A stretch of DNA of 64,000 bases from Lepturacanthus savala (Eukaryota > Chordata > Actinopteri > Scombriformes > Trichiuridae), in NCBI GenBank assembly GCA_030544235.1, contig CM060466.1:19153092-19217091 (forward strand), given 5' to 3'. Every line of letters starts with the position of its first letter. Positions within the stretch are counted from its first letter, which is position 1. Under the pieces are notes generated by a model. That model saw only the letters and a list, made by a program, of their open reading frames with translations, was not told where the DNA came from and did no database searches. Position numbers and translations under genes: made by a program. Below, in pieces: positions 14,171 through 26,734 of this stretch.

Positions 14171-14520
14171 TAAAGGTACAGTGTGTAATGTTTAGCATCA
14201 TTTAGCAGTATTTAGTAGTATCTAGCAGAGCAGACTTGATAGAAATGCAATACACACTCACATGGTTTAATTATTATGTAATTCAATCAAAACAAGAACT
14301 GTTCTGTCTGAACTGTCTCTCTCTGTGAATTGCACCGCCATATTTCTACAGGAGCCCAGAACAGTCAAACCAAACAACAATCTATAGAGATGGCAGCCAC
14401 CCCATGTCCTGCATACTCTGGGTCTTTATCCTAATCCGCAACTTTGCCACTAACTTCCGGTTGCTATTACCGGAATCAAACTGGTCTTTAATATCATTTA
14501 TCAACATTAATTAAAACAGG
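14171..14520. repeat. Dispersed AAAGGTACAGTGTGTAATGT-type repeat
   Basis: The start TTAAAGGTACAGTGTGTAAT and the following TTTAGCATCATTTAGCAG resemble a short dispersed fish element (ACAGTGTGTA...TTTAG..CATCTAG). A possible inverted partner end, TACCTTTAA, is at 29270-29280 in another copy. The right boundary is not defined. Confidence 0.4.
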
Positions 14521-15558
14521 TGGTGAGTGGTGCAGTGGGCAAGGTAAAAAAAAAAACATGAATTCAAACATATTTCATTGATAATCTGTATCTGTAATCT
14601 GCATTATTAGTTTCACAGTAAAAATAAAAAAGCCCATGCAATGAGAGACTGTGTGTGATAGTATAACTAACAAAATGTGTGTTTTTGAAAAAAAGAAATA
14701 TTGTATTAACACGGCCACACTTAGGATCACATAATAAAACACAAATAATAAACCATTCTGATTGGTGATCATGATTATCATAAAATACATATAGAAAGAA
14801 GTGCAGTAAGAAATCTGTCTAATTTGCTCAGACGTTAACATAAGGTGATGACAGCAGATGTCGACGTACAGGAAGTGACTTCTCCTTTCCACTCACTTCT
14901 GATGTTGACAAGAAGTTAAAACACAGAATTGTGGAGTTGGAGCATTTCAACCTGCCAGAACTTTGTTTACTTTGGTTTTCTAATTATCTTGTGCCACTGC
15001 TGTCTCGTTTGTGGTCGTTATTTAAAACACACACACAAGCAACACACACCTCATTCCCTCTCCCCTCCAGTCTGCATTAAAGACTTTTGATCCACTTGCC
15101 ATGTCTTTGAAGTGGTTTTTGGTTCTCATCTGTGAACAAGATGTCTAAATTAAAAATACCACAGGCTCACCCACAGACAGCTCGCTGTACGCAGGGTTCG
15201 GTGGGAAGAGGATGTGTAAAGTGCAGAGTCAAGTGCGAAGCAGTCGAGACTGATGCTTCGACTGCGTCTGCAACCATTCAAACGGCGGCTTGGTCAGGAA
15301 GCCAGGAGGATTTAGTCTGTACCCTAAATGTTACAGTCTGCTGAGAACATGACCGCACTACTGTAAAAGCTGTTTCCTCTATTCTTTACAAATGATGAGG
15401 AAATAAGCTGCGCAACTTTAAAGTTCTCATACTAATCATACACAACTGTTTTTAAGATGACTTTCACCTTGGAGGAAATGAATGCAGTGAAATAAAATCC
15501 ATAATTATCATTGTTATTATTATAACAAGCAGCAAAACTCTTACAATAAATAGTATAC

Positions 15559-15655
15559 AGGTGCATCTCAAATGATTAAAATATCATGAAAATGTTCTAT
15601 ATTTTTGTCAATCATATTAATTATTCATATTTCAAAACTGTATTTTTTGTAATAT
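15559..15655 (+). mobile_element. Solitary Tc1-like terminal repeat fragment
   Basis: TACAGGTGCATCTCAAATGA followed by TATCATGAAAATGTT is the outer end of a widespread Tc1-like inverted repeat. It runs into an (AT)n tract at 15668, and no transposase or opposite end follows. Confidence 0.6.
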
Positions 15656-15665
15656 ATGTATTTTT

Positions 15666-15667
<2 letters not shown>

Positions 15668-15719
<52 letters not shown>
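15668..15719. repeat. (AT)n microsatellite
   Basis: Uninterrupted AT dinucleotides, about 25 units, directly after a Tc1-like end fragment. Confidence 0.97.
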
Positions 15720-15722
<3 letters not shown>

Positions 15723-17118
15723 TTTTTCTTTTTATATTTACTCTATGGTTTATTGTGGATCATTTATGGATTCCAGCATTGGGCTCATTTTTTCCATAGT
15801 TCAGACAGATGTTGTGAGGCCCTATAAAAATCTACAGGATGTTGTGGGCTACAGTGAAATGTAAATGTGGCTCTAGACACATCCAATGCCTTGCAAAATC
15901 TTTGACATTTAGAGGCAAAATGACATGTTGCAATCATGACCTTAATCTGCTCTCAGTTCGATAAACAAGTGAGTAAGAATGAGTTGGAAATCTTGCACAA
16001 GCCTTAACGTGCTAAGTTTGATGTGTTTGTCTTTCTGTGGTGATCCAGGCATCATCAGTGGGTCGGCTTGGAGCCAAGTGGAAACTTAACCACAGAACAT
16101 ACTTGGCTGTGAGGTCCTCGTGCAGTAGGATGGATTTCTTCTTATTTGGATTATCTGGATTGTGAGTTTGAGTCTGATTCTGCTCTTTCTCTCTCTCTCC
16201 CTCTCTGTGTATCTCAGAGTTTCTGCTTCATCAGTTCCTCGCTGCCTCTTGTGGGTTGACTGGTCCGCCCTTTGACTTTTGACCCCTTAATCCCCTGCCA
16301 GCTGCAGCGAGGCTTCCAACTCTGTGACTGTGTGCTCATGCATGTGTGAATTTGTGTGTGACAGTGAGATCAGAAACTGTGCAAGATTTAAAGTGTGCAG
16401 GTGTGCAGTTAAAATACCTGCATGTTTTGTTAAAATCATTAATCTGTTGCTGTTGGCTTTTTTTTTTTACATATCTTATCCTGAATGTGTGTTTCTCTGT
16501 ATTTTTATCTTGTAGGAGGTCCTTCTTAACCTATCAACCCTACATGTTTTTCTGTAAAATGTGCAAATGGTTTCACACAATCTCCACAGCATGGAAACAT
16601 ATTTAGCTGTTAAAGCAGGAACGCTGCCCACACACACCTGATATTTGTCCTCGGCTTTAGTTTATTCCACATCACATTCTTCTCTTTTCAGTCTGGTACA
16701 TTTCCCTTGTTTGCTAAAGTTACTCCCACAACTTTTATCCTTTCAGTGTGAGTCTCCCTATTTCTACAGCTACTCCCGAGGCTTTTATTTTATTGATTTC
16801 AGTCTTTTCTCAAGGTCTTTGCCAAGCAAATCACCCCCCCCCACCCCTTTTAAAAGCCATATTTTCCCATTCTGTTATTGCTGAGTTTGTGAATGAACAA
16901 GTCAAAAATCTGGTCAGTCGCAGGTCAAAAAACGTCTAGACGTCTAGGTTAGGAGGAGGCTAATTTGGATGAGAAATCAAGTTGTTCTTTTAACATATTG
17001 GTTCAATTTAAGGTTCACATAGAGACATTTAATGCAGCGGAATCAACAGTTATACATCTAAAAGCGCTAACTTTTAACATTTTTGACATTCTATTGATTA
17101 ATGTTGGTTGGTCGCTTT

Positions 17119-17545
17119 CAGTGTTGGAAGTAATGTGTTACAAACGTAATATATTACTGTAATGCATTGATTTTCCATAGAAATTGGTTCCATAGAAATT
17201 CGCTAAAATCACCACAACATCAGCAAAAACACCTTCTTCATCAGGTAGTTTCCTGATGAAGGTTTGAGGACCGAAACGTTGTTATATTAACTTACTAATT
17301 TGCCAAGTGATTGACAGTGTGCAGGAGTTCTTTTCTCTTTTCCTGTTCCAGTGCGGTTTTTGCCCCGCCTACGCACCTGTCCTCTGCCTAGGTGTGCACA
17401 ACCTTCCCTTCTGAGCTGGTAAGAGTAAAAAGTAATGCGACAGTAGCCTTACCTTTTAAATTCAGTAATATTGTAATTACTCTGAAATTACAGTAACAAG
17501 TAATAAATAAGGCATTACAGTTTTGAAGTAACTTGCCTAACACTG
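17119..17545. mobile_element. hAT-like short element interrupted by a retroelement fragment
   Basis: The ends CAGTGTTGG (17119) and CTAACACTG (to 17545) are inverted repeats with GTAATGCATT-rich subterminal sequence like the 7.3- and 34.8-kb copies. The flanks GTCGCTTT (17111-17118) and GGCACTTT (17546-17553) match at 6 of 8 positions, a decayed 8-bp duplication. The middle (about 17190-17430) is unrelated to the other copies and contains a hammerhead-like core at 17253-17283. Confidence 0.6.
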
Positions 17546-17553
17546 GGCACTTT

Positions 17554-18170
17554 AGATATACAAACCCACATCACACAGTGTCAAGGGTAAAAACTGAACT
17601 CAGGAATGACACAATCAGGCAAACATGGACTTGTCGCTCCACAAAAGCCGGGTGAGCATGTCAACTGCACGACAAAAGGAGTGTAAAGAGAACATGATAC
17701 TACATGTGCGATAAAACGCAGACGCACAAACGCACAAACACATTCTAAACGTTACACCTGAGGCGACTCTGCTTTTACTAATCTTTCATACGCCCTGACA
17801 CGGACGACGTTTCTGCACGCCAGTGTGGGCCTCAGCGCACGCGCCCGTGATTAACGGCACTGCCGGGAACGTTCGGCTGCGGCTCCTCTACTCACCTATT
17901 GTGCCTTCAGGTTGTTCAGAACATCACAGGTCCAGACCTCAGCCCTTTGAAGTGCTTATAGTGAGGCCCCGCAGCCCCCGCGTGCCACTGTCTACCTCCA
18001 ACTTGATTCTATGTGTGTGTAGTGGAATGAGGGCTGTTGAATAGGGATGAAAGGATGTCAGTGCGTGTGTGTGTTTGCGTGTGTGTGTGTAGCCAGACTA
18101 TTTGCCCTCAGGAAAAAAAGAGACGGGGGCTCAGAAAAAGGGAGCGGGAAGGTGAGGCTCCCCTAATCTA

Positions 18171-18216
<46 letters not shown>

Positions 18217-19795
18217 CACACTTGCCTTCAGGTAGTGGTATGGCTGTTGTGGGAGAGATGAGGGGGAGGGATGTGTTATCTTAAAGACTTCAGACAGATT
18301 AGGTGTCAAGTCAGAATATAGAGGTTTCTGTATATACAGGGTAAAGTTCCTCCTCCATTTTTGGTTTTCCCACACAGTAAAGAAAATGTGTTTAGTAATA
18401 CTTAATTTAAAAATGTGTTCAAGTTCAATCATTTTCATGTTATACATTCCCTACAAACAGATGATCCACTGTTGAAAAGGGACCAAGAGCATCCAAGTGT
18501 TTTGGATTTGGAAATCCCAGAAGCAAAAAAAGAAAAATGCAGATAATGTTTCCAAAAAAGCATGAAATGAAAGGACTGATAAATTCAACTTGTCAGATAA
18601 AATGCATAAAGCAGTTCTGCAGCGTCCTGGGTGAACGTTCAAGGCACTGACCATGAACCACAACGTCCCAGCTTGACTTTGGCTAAGTACCTTTGTAGCA
18701 TATCTTTCTTTCTCCTCTCATTTCCTGTCATCCGTCTCTCTGCCGTCGACTCTATAATGAAGAAATAAAATGCTCCAAAAGTCCTCTAACAAGATTAAAA
18801 GAGTATATAGCCATGCTCGGGCTCTGTGATGTTGTGGTCTTGCACCGCTGTGCCTTTAGCTAAATGGTAAAATAAGAGAATGTATTATAATAAACTGGTA
18901 ACCAATTTTTTACCTGATGAGGGCATTAAATGAAAATTAAGGGATTATCAACAGATCAAAAGAATTCTCAATCCAAACTAAACTAAATCTTCTTCTTCTA
19001 TCCCCTTTAGGGAAACGTTGTTAAAACAGAGTGTTCTGCAGCTTTTCCCTACATCTCCATTACATCCCACACACCGCAAGTAGGCTAAATACACAGTATC
19101 TCCTGCCCAAGCCGTTTACTTCTTCTAACACTTCATTAAGGGATATGAACTGAGGGAGAAACTGCTGATGTTAGGTTTTTTAAAAGCTTGATTGTCGTTG
19201 TAATCTCAGGCTGTTATTTCTGCATAATCTGACCACAGATCTGATGTCTCCTCTCCCGGTGCCTCCTGGTACCAACGCAGGAATGTTACGAGGAGTCTCG
19301 ATGTGTCATGCTCTTTACCTTCCTACTGAAGCGCCGTGTTGTATAAACACGGCGCGAGGACGAGGGGGGAAGGTACTTAGAGACACGCTTCATGGGTTAG
19401 TAAAGGAGTAGCAAACCCCTGAACCCTCCCTGGGGGCGGGGGGTCGGGTTCTAGGAAAGTAGAGGTTCCCCTCTGGTGAGCATGTTAAGTCTCAGCCTGT
19501 CAGAGGTTCGGAGTCGAGAATTCCTCCGTTGTCGTGGAAGCTTGTACAGACGTAACGTGAGCCTTCGCTGAAAACAGAAACCAAATTTAGCAAACTGACA
19601 TCATTCAAATAAGAGTATAATCAGCATTTTAACGTCAAAAGTTGCATTCTGATTTGAACTTATCAGAAAGTGGTATATATAAATATATTTAATTTCTTTT
19701 GTTTAAATGAATTTCATAAAATTGAAAGATAAGTTAAGCATAAGTAAGAGCTGTTGCAGTAAAAAACAATAAAAAATTTCTTGAAATTTGATAAT
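17554..19795. other. Gene-free stretch with two GC-rich patches
   Basis: 17770-17990 is CpG-containing without a recognisable exon. 19240-19570 is GC-rich and holds a perfect hairpin (GCGCCGTGTT at 19331-19340 and its complement at 19346-19355), plus a minus-strand acceptor (exon start 19567) and donor (exon end 19319). All frames through that segment are closed, so at best it is an untranslated exon. Confidence 0.4.
18172..18215. repeat. (CA)n microsatellite
   Basis: About 21 CA units. A (GT)-rich stretch of opposite sense lies at 18063-18090, so the two could pair in a transcript. Confidence 0.95.
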
Positions 19796-20095
19796 GTGGT
19801 GTAACCCTAAAATCTGATAGTTTAACTCTCTTAAAAAGGTTTTAAAAAACACATGCAATCGACTAGGTTTATATTCTACAGTTTTATATTCACAATTTGA
19901 CATATTGTGACAAAAAATTGCACAAAATCCAGATTTTTGTAAAAAAAAAAAAAAAAAGTGATACAAATTGACTTTTAAATAAAAAGAAACCAACATGACC
20001 ATAATGTAGATTTTGAGAGACCTGATGAATTCTTCTTAAAACTGTATTTTCAAAAACACTTTCTCATCTTGCCAAACATTATTTGTCACTGACCC
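19796..20095 (+). mobile_element. Short inverted-repeat element (GTCAGTGACAAA family), copy 1
   Basis: It starts GTGTAACCCTAAAATCTGAT and ends ATTATTTGTCACTGACCC. The end sequence and the segment AGACCTGATGAAT...CTTCTTAAAACTG recur at 38.7, 48.9, 50.2 and 51.7 kb. No coding capacity is visible. Confidence 0.6.
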
Positions 20096-20696
20096 ATTTA
20101 TCAAGTGCAAATGCATAGTCTAGTGAAAACTTCTGTAACATATTTACTGGTTTTCTCAGTTTTATATGCTGTTTTATATATTGTGCATCTGTGGGTTGTT
20201 GACAGCTGGCCAGACAAAACAAGCAAATCTCATGTAATCAAGAGAGATGATAAATCAATAATTTGTTAAAAAGTTACACATGTCCCGGGTTAGATGTTTT
20301 ATAATCATGGGTCATTTGGCAAAATGCCAAGTAGTTTAAAAAAAAAAAAAAAAAAAAAAGTGGAGTAAACCAGGTGAAACAACACATAATCATAGCAGAC
20401 TGTTACTGTAAATGGCTTCAGTGTGGCCGCTGCAGGTCGGCCTGTTCACGAGAAGGAAATCAGCCCTGAGCAGCATAATGACTATACTGAGCACTATCAT
20501 TTATCAGCAAATCAGAGGCTTGATGCTGGACGTCCGCTCCATCTGCGCGGCCCCCCCTCACTCGCTTAAATGTTTCAGAATGAGCAGACAAGCGGCTCAG
20601 CCCAACCCACCTACTGTAAACATCTGCAGGACAGTGGGAGGGAGAATCCAGATGTGCTGATTTTTACTGTACGTGCTAAAAAACTGGTAATGATTT

Positions 20697-21428
20697 ATGA
20701 AAAATCTCAGGGTGAAAAGTAAACAAAAGCAGTAATAGAAAATTTCTGTATGAAGTTTCATTTTTGTGTGTTTCCAGTCTAATCTGATCGTTTCAAAGTT
20801 TTGTTGTTGAAAAATGTGGTTAATTTGAATCAGATTGACCTCAGATTCCATGACTTTGTCCATAAAGAGGATTTCAACAGATAAAATAAACTGTATTAAT
20901 TCACATACAATTGTGTGTTTTATTCAACGTTTGTACACTCTTGGTGTTTCTGGTCAAAAATGACTGATTATTAGAAATGAATGTTGGAGAATTAATGTAA
21001 GAAATTGAACTCAGGTATATATACATTTGTCAGATTGACAAACACACACACACACACACACACACATTATCCATATTATAAATGGTCACAAAACAAATGT
21101 CCTTGGTAACTTTGACCAAAAGTCAAAGTCTGTCATAAACAGTAGACTATGTTTCATCTGATTAATTCTTATAGTCAAAATAATCCAGAAATGGTGTTTT
21201 TTAGAACTTGAATTCAAGTTGTATAAGTTCAGATCAATGAGACGTACAGGCCATAAATAAAAAATACAAGTTGTATTGTTCAGAAGAAGTTATGTTGATA
21301 AAAGAAATCTAACAAAACAAGAGGTGATAATATATATATTATTAGTTTTTATGAAGAGTTTTAATGAAAAGTCAAATTTGACCAGGAACACCAAATTGAT
21401 GAACATGAAACGAAAAACAACATGAGGG
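20697..21428 (-). mobile_element. piggyBac-like non-autonomous element, copy 2 (inverted)
   Basis: Reverse-complement relative of the 9.0-kb copy over most of its length, including the segment around TTTGACTGGAAACAC and the microsatellite position (here (CA)n at 21041-21066). It ends CATGAGGG at 21428, but the expected TTAA is mutated. Confidence 0.5.
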
Positions 21429-22480
21429 AAAAATAAACATTTTTCAAATATTTTGGATTAGTGCTTTGCTGTCTTCAACACTGTCATTCGCGATGCTACC
21501 ACTGGATAGCACCATTTTGCAATCCTGCACACACTGACTCTACATAATGATGAATATTTAGATTTTCCTTTTCTTTAGCCTAAGTTTTTCATCTTGCTAA
21601 GAGCATGTGTGCAACTTTTGAATGGAAACCTCTAGGAACACAGGGAGTAAAAAGATCAATGAGAAAACTAGTGTCACAGTCTGGGTATCGCAGCCCAGTG
21701 TAGTGAAGAATTAAACTCATATTAGATTATTCTGCAGCACATGATTTACATCCAATGCTAACATTTACTGCCAGAAGAGGAAGTAACATGCCCTCTAGCA
21801 AAGCAAAAAAATGTGGAATTTGTGGTGGTGGATGGGTGTAGCAGAGACAAGGAAATCTATGACATAAAAATCACAAAAAAACACAATATGGCCCCTTTAA
21901 GAGAAAAAACACTCTCTTCTTAACTTTAACCTGAAGTGTTTTAATAGCCTAACCTTAATATTCCTGCTGTTGCCATGCACAGATATGTTGAAATGCTGGT
22001 GTAAAAACGTCAGTGTTCAACGAGGAGTTTTTGCAGGATTGTCTGAAATCAGTAGGAAGCTGAGCTGAAGTCAGTGTGACGCTTTTGTTGCACATAAAAG
22101 AGAGATCCAGAGAAAATATTAGGCCAAGAGCAGAAACGCAAGATGGAAAACAGATCGAACACACTCCAGAACATGAGAGCGGCACGGCGAGGCTCCACGG
22201 CGGTAAAAACGTCACATCTACACATGTCAAAGGCGCAGGAGCAGGACGACGGGGATGGCAAAAACAGCCAAAACGATGAGGGTATGGAGGCTGTTTTCTG
22301 CAGGAACGCGGGGCAGGACAACAGCATCGGTGCTTTACATGTAATTAAAGCTTAAACATAGCAGCATGTTTCAGGAAGTCAGGATTTCAGTTTCAAGTGT
22401 CAGAACAAGAGATATGAATTTTATACGGCTATAAAAACCTACGCAACCAGTGGTACAGTGACCGACATCTGACCTGAACG

Positions 22481-22496
22481 GTGTGTGTGTGTGTGT

Positions 22497-22589
<93 letters not shown>
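22481..22589. repeat. Long (GT)n microsatellite
   Basis: About 54 GT units with a single CT interruption at 22501. Confidence 0.97.
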
Positions 22590-22590
<1 letters not shown>

Positions 22591-24559
22591 AACATCAGAG
22601 CACCACAGGGCACACTTAAACCCCACTAAGAGGAGGGGCTTTCATTTAGTGTGGTTGATAACGACTGAAATTTCATCTACACACACACACATGCACGCCC
22701 GCACACACACACACTACCCAATCCACGATCCTCTCCACCTTGTACCTCTTAACTTCCTTCATGTGGTTATTAACTCCCTGATTGGGGGAGCTTTCCTCCA
22801 GGTTCCCCTCTATTTAGTTGTCATGGTGGCATGACCTCAACACTTATTAGCTGACCCTCAGGATTAGTCCAAGCTGGAAACCGGAGGGGGCTGGTTGGGG
22901 TTAAGTCTTCACCTCGAGGTGCTGCAGCATCTCGCAAAAAAAAAAACTTAATTAAATTGCTGAGACACCAAGTCAGGAATGTTTGCTTTGCTCTCCCTCA
23001 CTCCTGTACACACCTCGGATCATCTCTCTGTCTCCACCTCTCTTTGCTTTTCCCATACACACACACACACACACACACTCAGCAGCCCGCACTGTATGGT
23101 GCCAACACTCCTCGTACAGCATGTTGCTATGTGAGGTATAAAGACTGCTGTCAACATATCAGCTGTCCAGCTTCAGATCTTATCTGTGCATGTTTTTATG
23201 ATGTGAAATAAAGTGAATCCTGCAAATCATGCAAACACCACAACACGTCATTGTTTTAATTAACAATCTCTTAATTATGTTTCTGAAGGAAATAGTGACA
23301 ACGCTGATTGAAGTTTCCCAGAGTCTGAGGTGACAGCTGCCTCGTTTTCTCCAACCAAGCACTTAATTTACAGTGATATGTAACAAAGGAAAGCAAAAAC
23401 TCCTCATATCTCACTGATAAGCTGGACACAGTGAGTGTTTGACAGGTATTTCTGTTAAATCCTTAGGTGCGTCTCAAATAATTGTCTGTGTAACCACCAT
23501 CCATTGACTTTATGTTGCAGCTCTGAACTAAAGATGTACCAGCAAAAGAAAGAAAAAAAAGTGTGCCTAACATGTTTCACTCTCTACAATGTTTTATACT
23601 TTAAAATCTCAAAAAATAGTGATAATGCCCACCACAAAGTTCACAAAGCATCTCTGGTCAAAATCCCTCAAAGTGTTGAAATTATAGTGATACAAAATAA
23701 AGAAAAGGCAACAATCTCACACATCTCAGAGGCTGGAATCGATGAAAAATTATTTAATTATTAATCAAATTACTCATTGATTAGTTCTCTGTGATAGAAT
23801 TACACATTAATTTCTTTCAGCATGAGTCACAACCAGTGTACTTTTGCAATATTAGACGATTTGGGTTGAAATATAGTAATGCTAACAGAATTTAATTATA
23901 AGCCAAGCTTGCCTATAGACAGTTTGTCCCAGTGGGTATATATGGATTTGGGGATCAGCGGCCAGTCAAAGATTAGAGTCTTCCCCCTCCGAGATGAAAA
24001 CAAACAGCCAGAAGTGAGAGAAACCATAGAGGCGCAGATAACGACCTCTAATCCGACACATTCGACACAAACACTGTCTGAAGCGGCGACAACGATAAGA
24101 GCTAATCCGGTTTCCACATTTCTCCGGCTGGAAACACTCGTCCTCAGTGTGTCCGCTCCGTGCGTCCTCCGAGCGCGTCTGGCCGCGCTGATCCTGACCC
24201 GAGATAGTGACCCGCGCGCCGGGGGAGGAATGCGAGGATACGCCGACCACAAGGGAACCTTTCACATATGTGGAGCGGGCAAAGAGTAAAGGCAGGAAAG
24301 TAGCGTGAGGCTGCATCAATTAGCGGGAGCCTCTCACAGCGTCAAAAGTTTACAGGATAACTGATTAACTGCGTGGTTCTAATCGATATCACGGCATCTG
24401 GAGGACGCTATAGCTTATTACGAGAGGAAAAAAAGCAATTAAGCGGTTTTATTCTCAATTTAGGAGTCGAGAGAGGCTTTGTGCTTTTAAATCATCCTCA
24501 TTACGCACGAAACATCGCATCATCTCATAGTTAAAGGTAAGGGAGACACGCAGGAGTGT

Positions 24560-24960
24560 CTTACCTTGGTTAAATAATCCAAAGTCTGCGGGAATGCGCT
24601 CGAGCAGTTTATGCTCCAAACTGTTTATCCACTTTGCCTGCGAGTCTCGATGCCAAAACACTCCAAAAAGTTGTTCAACGACTCAGAGTTGATCGTCCAA
24701 CAGGAGCTGGAACCAGGAGGAGGATCAGTGCAGCGCAGCCGCTCCGCTCCGTCTGTCACAACTCTGGATACGCGGTAGCTCCGGCGGCGGCCAGGGACGC
24801 ACAGCCCGCTCAACAATAGCGCTCATTGAAGCGGAGGGAGGCGAGCGCTTAAACAAGAAGCCGGGGGAGTGGGAGGGACCGCGAGGAGCCTGAGCGCGCA
24901 GCCGCGCGCGCGCGTCCCCGAGCCCTGGGCTGCACCTGCAAAATCCATCCTCAGCAGAGA
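24560..24960 (-). promoter_or_regulatory. CpG-island promoter with probable untranslated first exon of an unidentified gene
   Basis: The stretch from about 24.1 to 24.95 kb is the most CpG-rich in the left half, with alternating CG runs near 24900. On the minus strand a strong donor, CAAG/GTAAGA, ends an exon at 24565. The frames through this exon start without ATG, so it is probably 5' UTR. The gene would run leftwards, out of the window or with small exons not recognisable here; an acceptor/donor pair at 19567/19319 on the same strand could be a second untranslated exon. The gene's identity cannot be inferred. A plus-strand donor-like site (AAAG/GTAAGG at about 24538) leaves some doubt about direction. 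Confidence 0.5.
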
Positions 24961-26734
24961 TGGTTTATCCTTGAGAGAAAGATGCATGTGTGCGAAGATT
25001 AAACTCGTGTTTAGATGAATTCAAAATGAAATCTATCAATTATGTCTTTGAAATGCTTCATTTATTATTTTAAAGGAAATATTTAACTTTTTAATGCACA
25101 TCTTGTGTATCTGCTGTTTGGTGCTGGGCAGATATTGCATGATACAGTAGCAGGTTGTAAAAGCAAAACATTATCTGAAAGGTGCCAAAACGCTCCATCT
25201 AGCTGAAATTCTTTGATCCTTTGTTAATATAAAAATATTGATTAGAGCAGCTTAATATTTGTCTAATTGTATTGTAAGGAACATTACTATCCAAACTCAA
25301 GTGGTGTTTCCCTACCAACTAAGAAAGAGATTTGGTGAGTGAATTAAATCCCTAATCAGCTACAGGAAATGAGCTTATAACACCAGGGTTTATGAAGAGA
25401 TGGATGATGTCTGAAAACCAGCAGTTCCACTATGCTTGGAAATATGAGATATACAACTTGAAGCTTAATTTTTCTTCCTTCTTAACCAGCTAAACTGCAC
25501 CGAGGGCCAATTACAACAAACACCACTGACACGCTGTGTACTGTTTCCACTGCTGCCGCCACTACAACTTCCAAACAAACAAAATAAACTGCTTCTCAGT
25601 AGTTTATGATTTATTTATGTTGTTTTTTTATCATAGTAATTAGGTGGAACCTAAATCAACCAATTATAAGATGTTTAATCGTTGATGAAATTGTTGTGGC
25701 CACTTACTATGATGTAACAGAGAAGGTTTAATTGTTACCATATGATTTATAATGTAAGTACAAGAACCACCTGTTGTTAAAATGAACCATATCTCTGTGA
25801 CAACTGACTTGCTGAGAAAGGCAGAGCGGAAACATAACAGAAGTGGATCTTATTACAAAATACAATAAAAAGTTCTCAACAGTTCAATCTATTGCTAAGG
25901 GTCTGAGAAATTACAATTATAGGATGTAACTATATGTGCAGAATGAACACAATTCAGTTTTCAGTTGCATTTCCATTTTAAGCCTTAGTATTTATACAGT
26001 CTTGGGAAAGTGACTGGAGGTGCACCGCTAACCAAATACTTCCGGCCCACACCTAAACTGTAAATGAGCTGTGGATGGACACACTAAATTAAACCGTGGG
26101 GCCGTGCCGCATGTTCAGGAACACACTGAAACCTGAGACTGTCTTGGTTCAGGCCTCACTAACCCTCAGCCTGTAAAATGGACTCAACAGCATCACTGAC
26201 AGTGGAGGCTTTTCCACTGGTGTCATGCACACACATGTACAGACATATTGTTTACATGTTAAAATGTTAAAAATACACGCAGCTACATCACTCAACACAC
26301 CAACAGCAATAAACACACACAGTGAGACATCTGAGTCTAAAAGGAGACGGTCAGGCAGACAAGCCAGGACATGCATCAGCAATTTCCAGATAAAATCCTG
26401 TTTCTTTCTAGTACATGCCACTCACACACAATGCAAACACAAAGACATGTTCACAGTTAATTAACAGTGATGTATTTCATGCAGTTAAAGTTTTCATTAC
26501 TTTGTCATTTTTCTCTACATGTTGTCTTTTATTGTAGCATGAGGAACCAAATCAGCAAATATAATCACAGATATGTGAGGTAAGTGTTTTATGATTAGGG
26601 CAGTTGCACACTCATCTTTTTTTAAAATAATAGATTTAGATATGTAAGCATTTGATTGGTCCAACATGTATTCAAAATCCATTAATAATCTCCATGAATG
26701 ATTAATAGTTAATGATTACTATTTCTGTCATACC

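Noticed and set aside
22481..22834. Long Cys-Val and Thr-His frames over (GT)n/(CA)n tracts, here and at 9.3, 29.4, 39.2 and 53.6 kb
   Set aside because: They are translations of microsatellites, open in several frames at once, and not genes.
23879..24289. 136-codon open frame on the plus strand in the CpG island
   Set aside because: It has no recognisable motif, an overlapping frame of similar length is open on the other strand, and composition explains both (few stop codons in GC-rich DNA).
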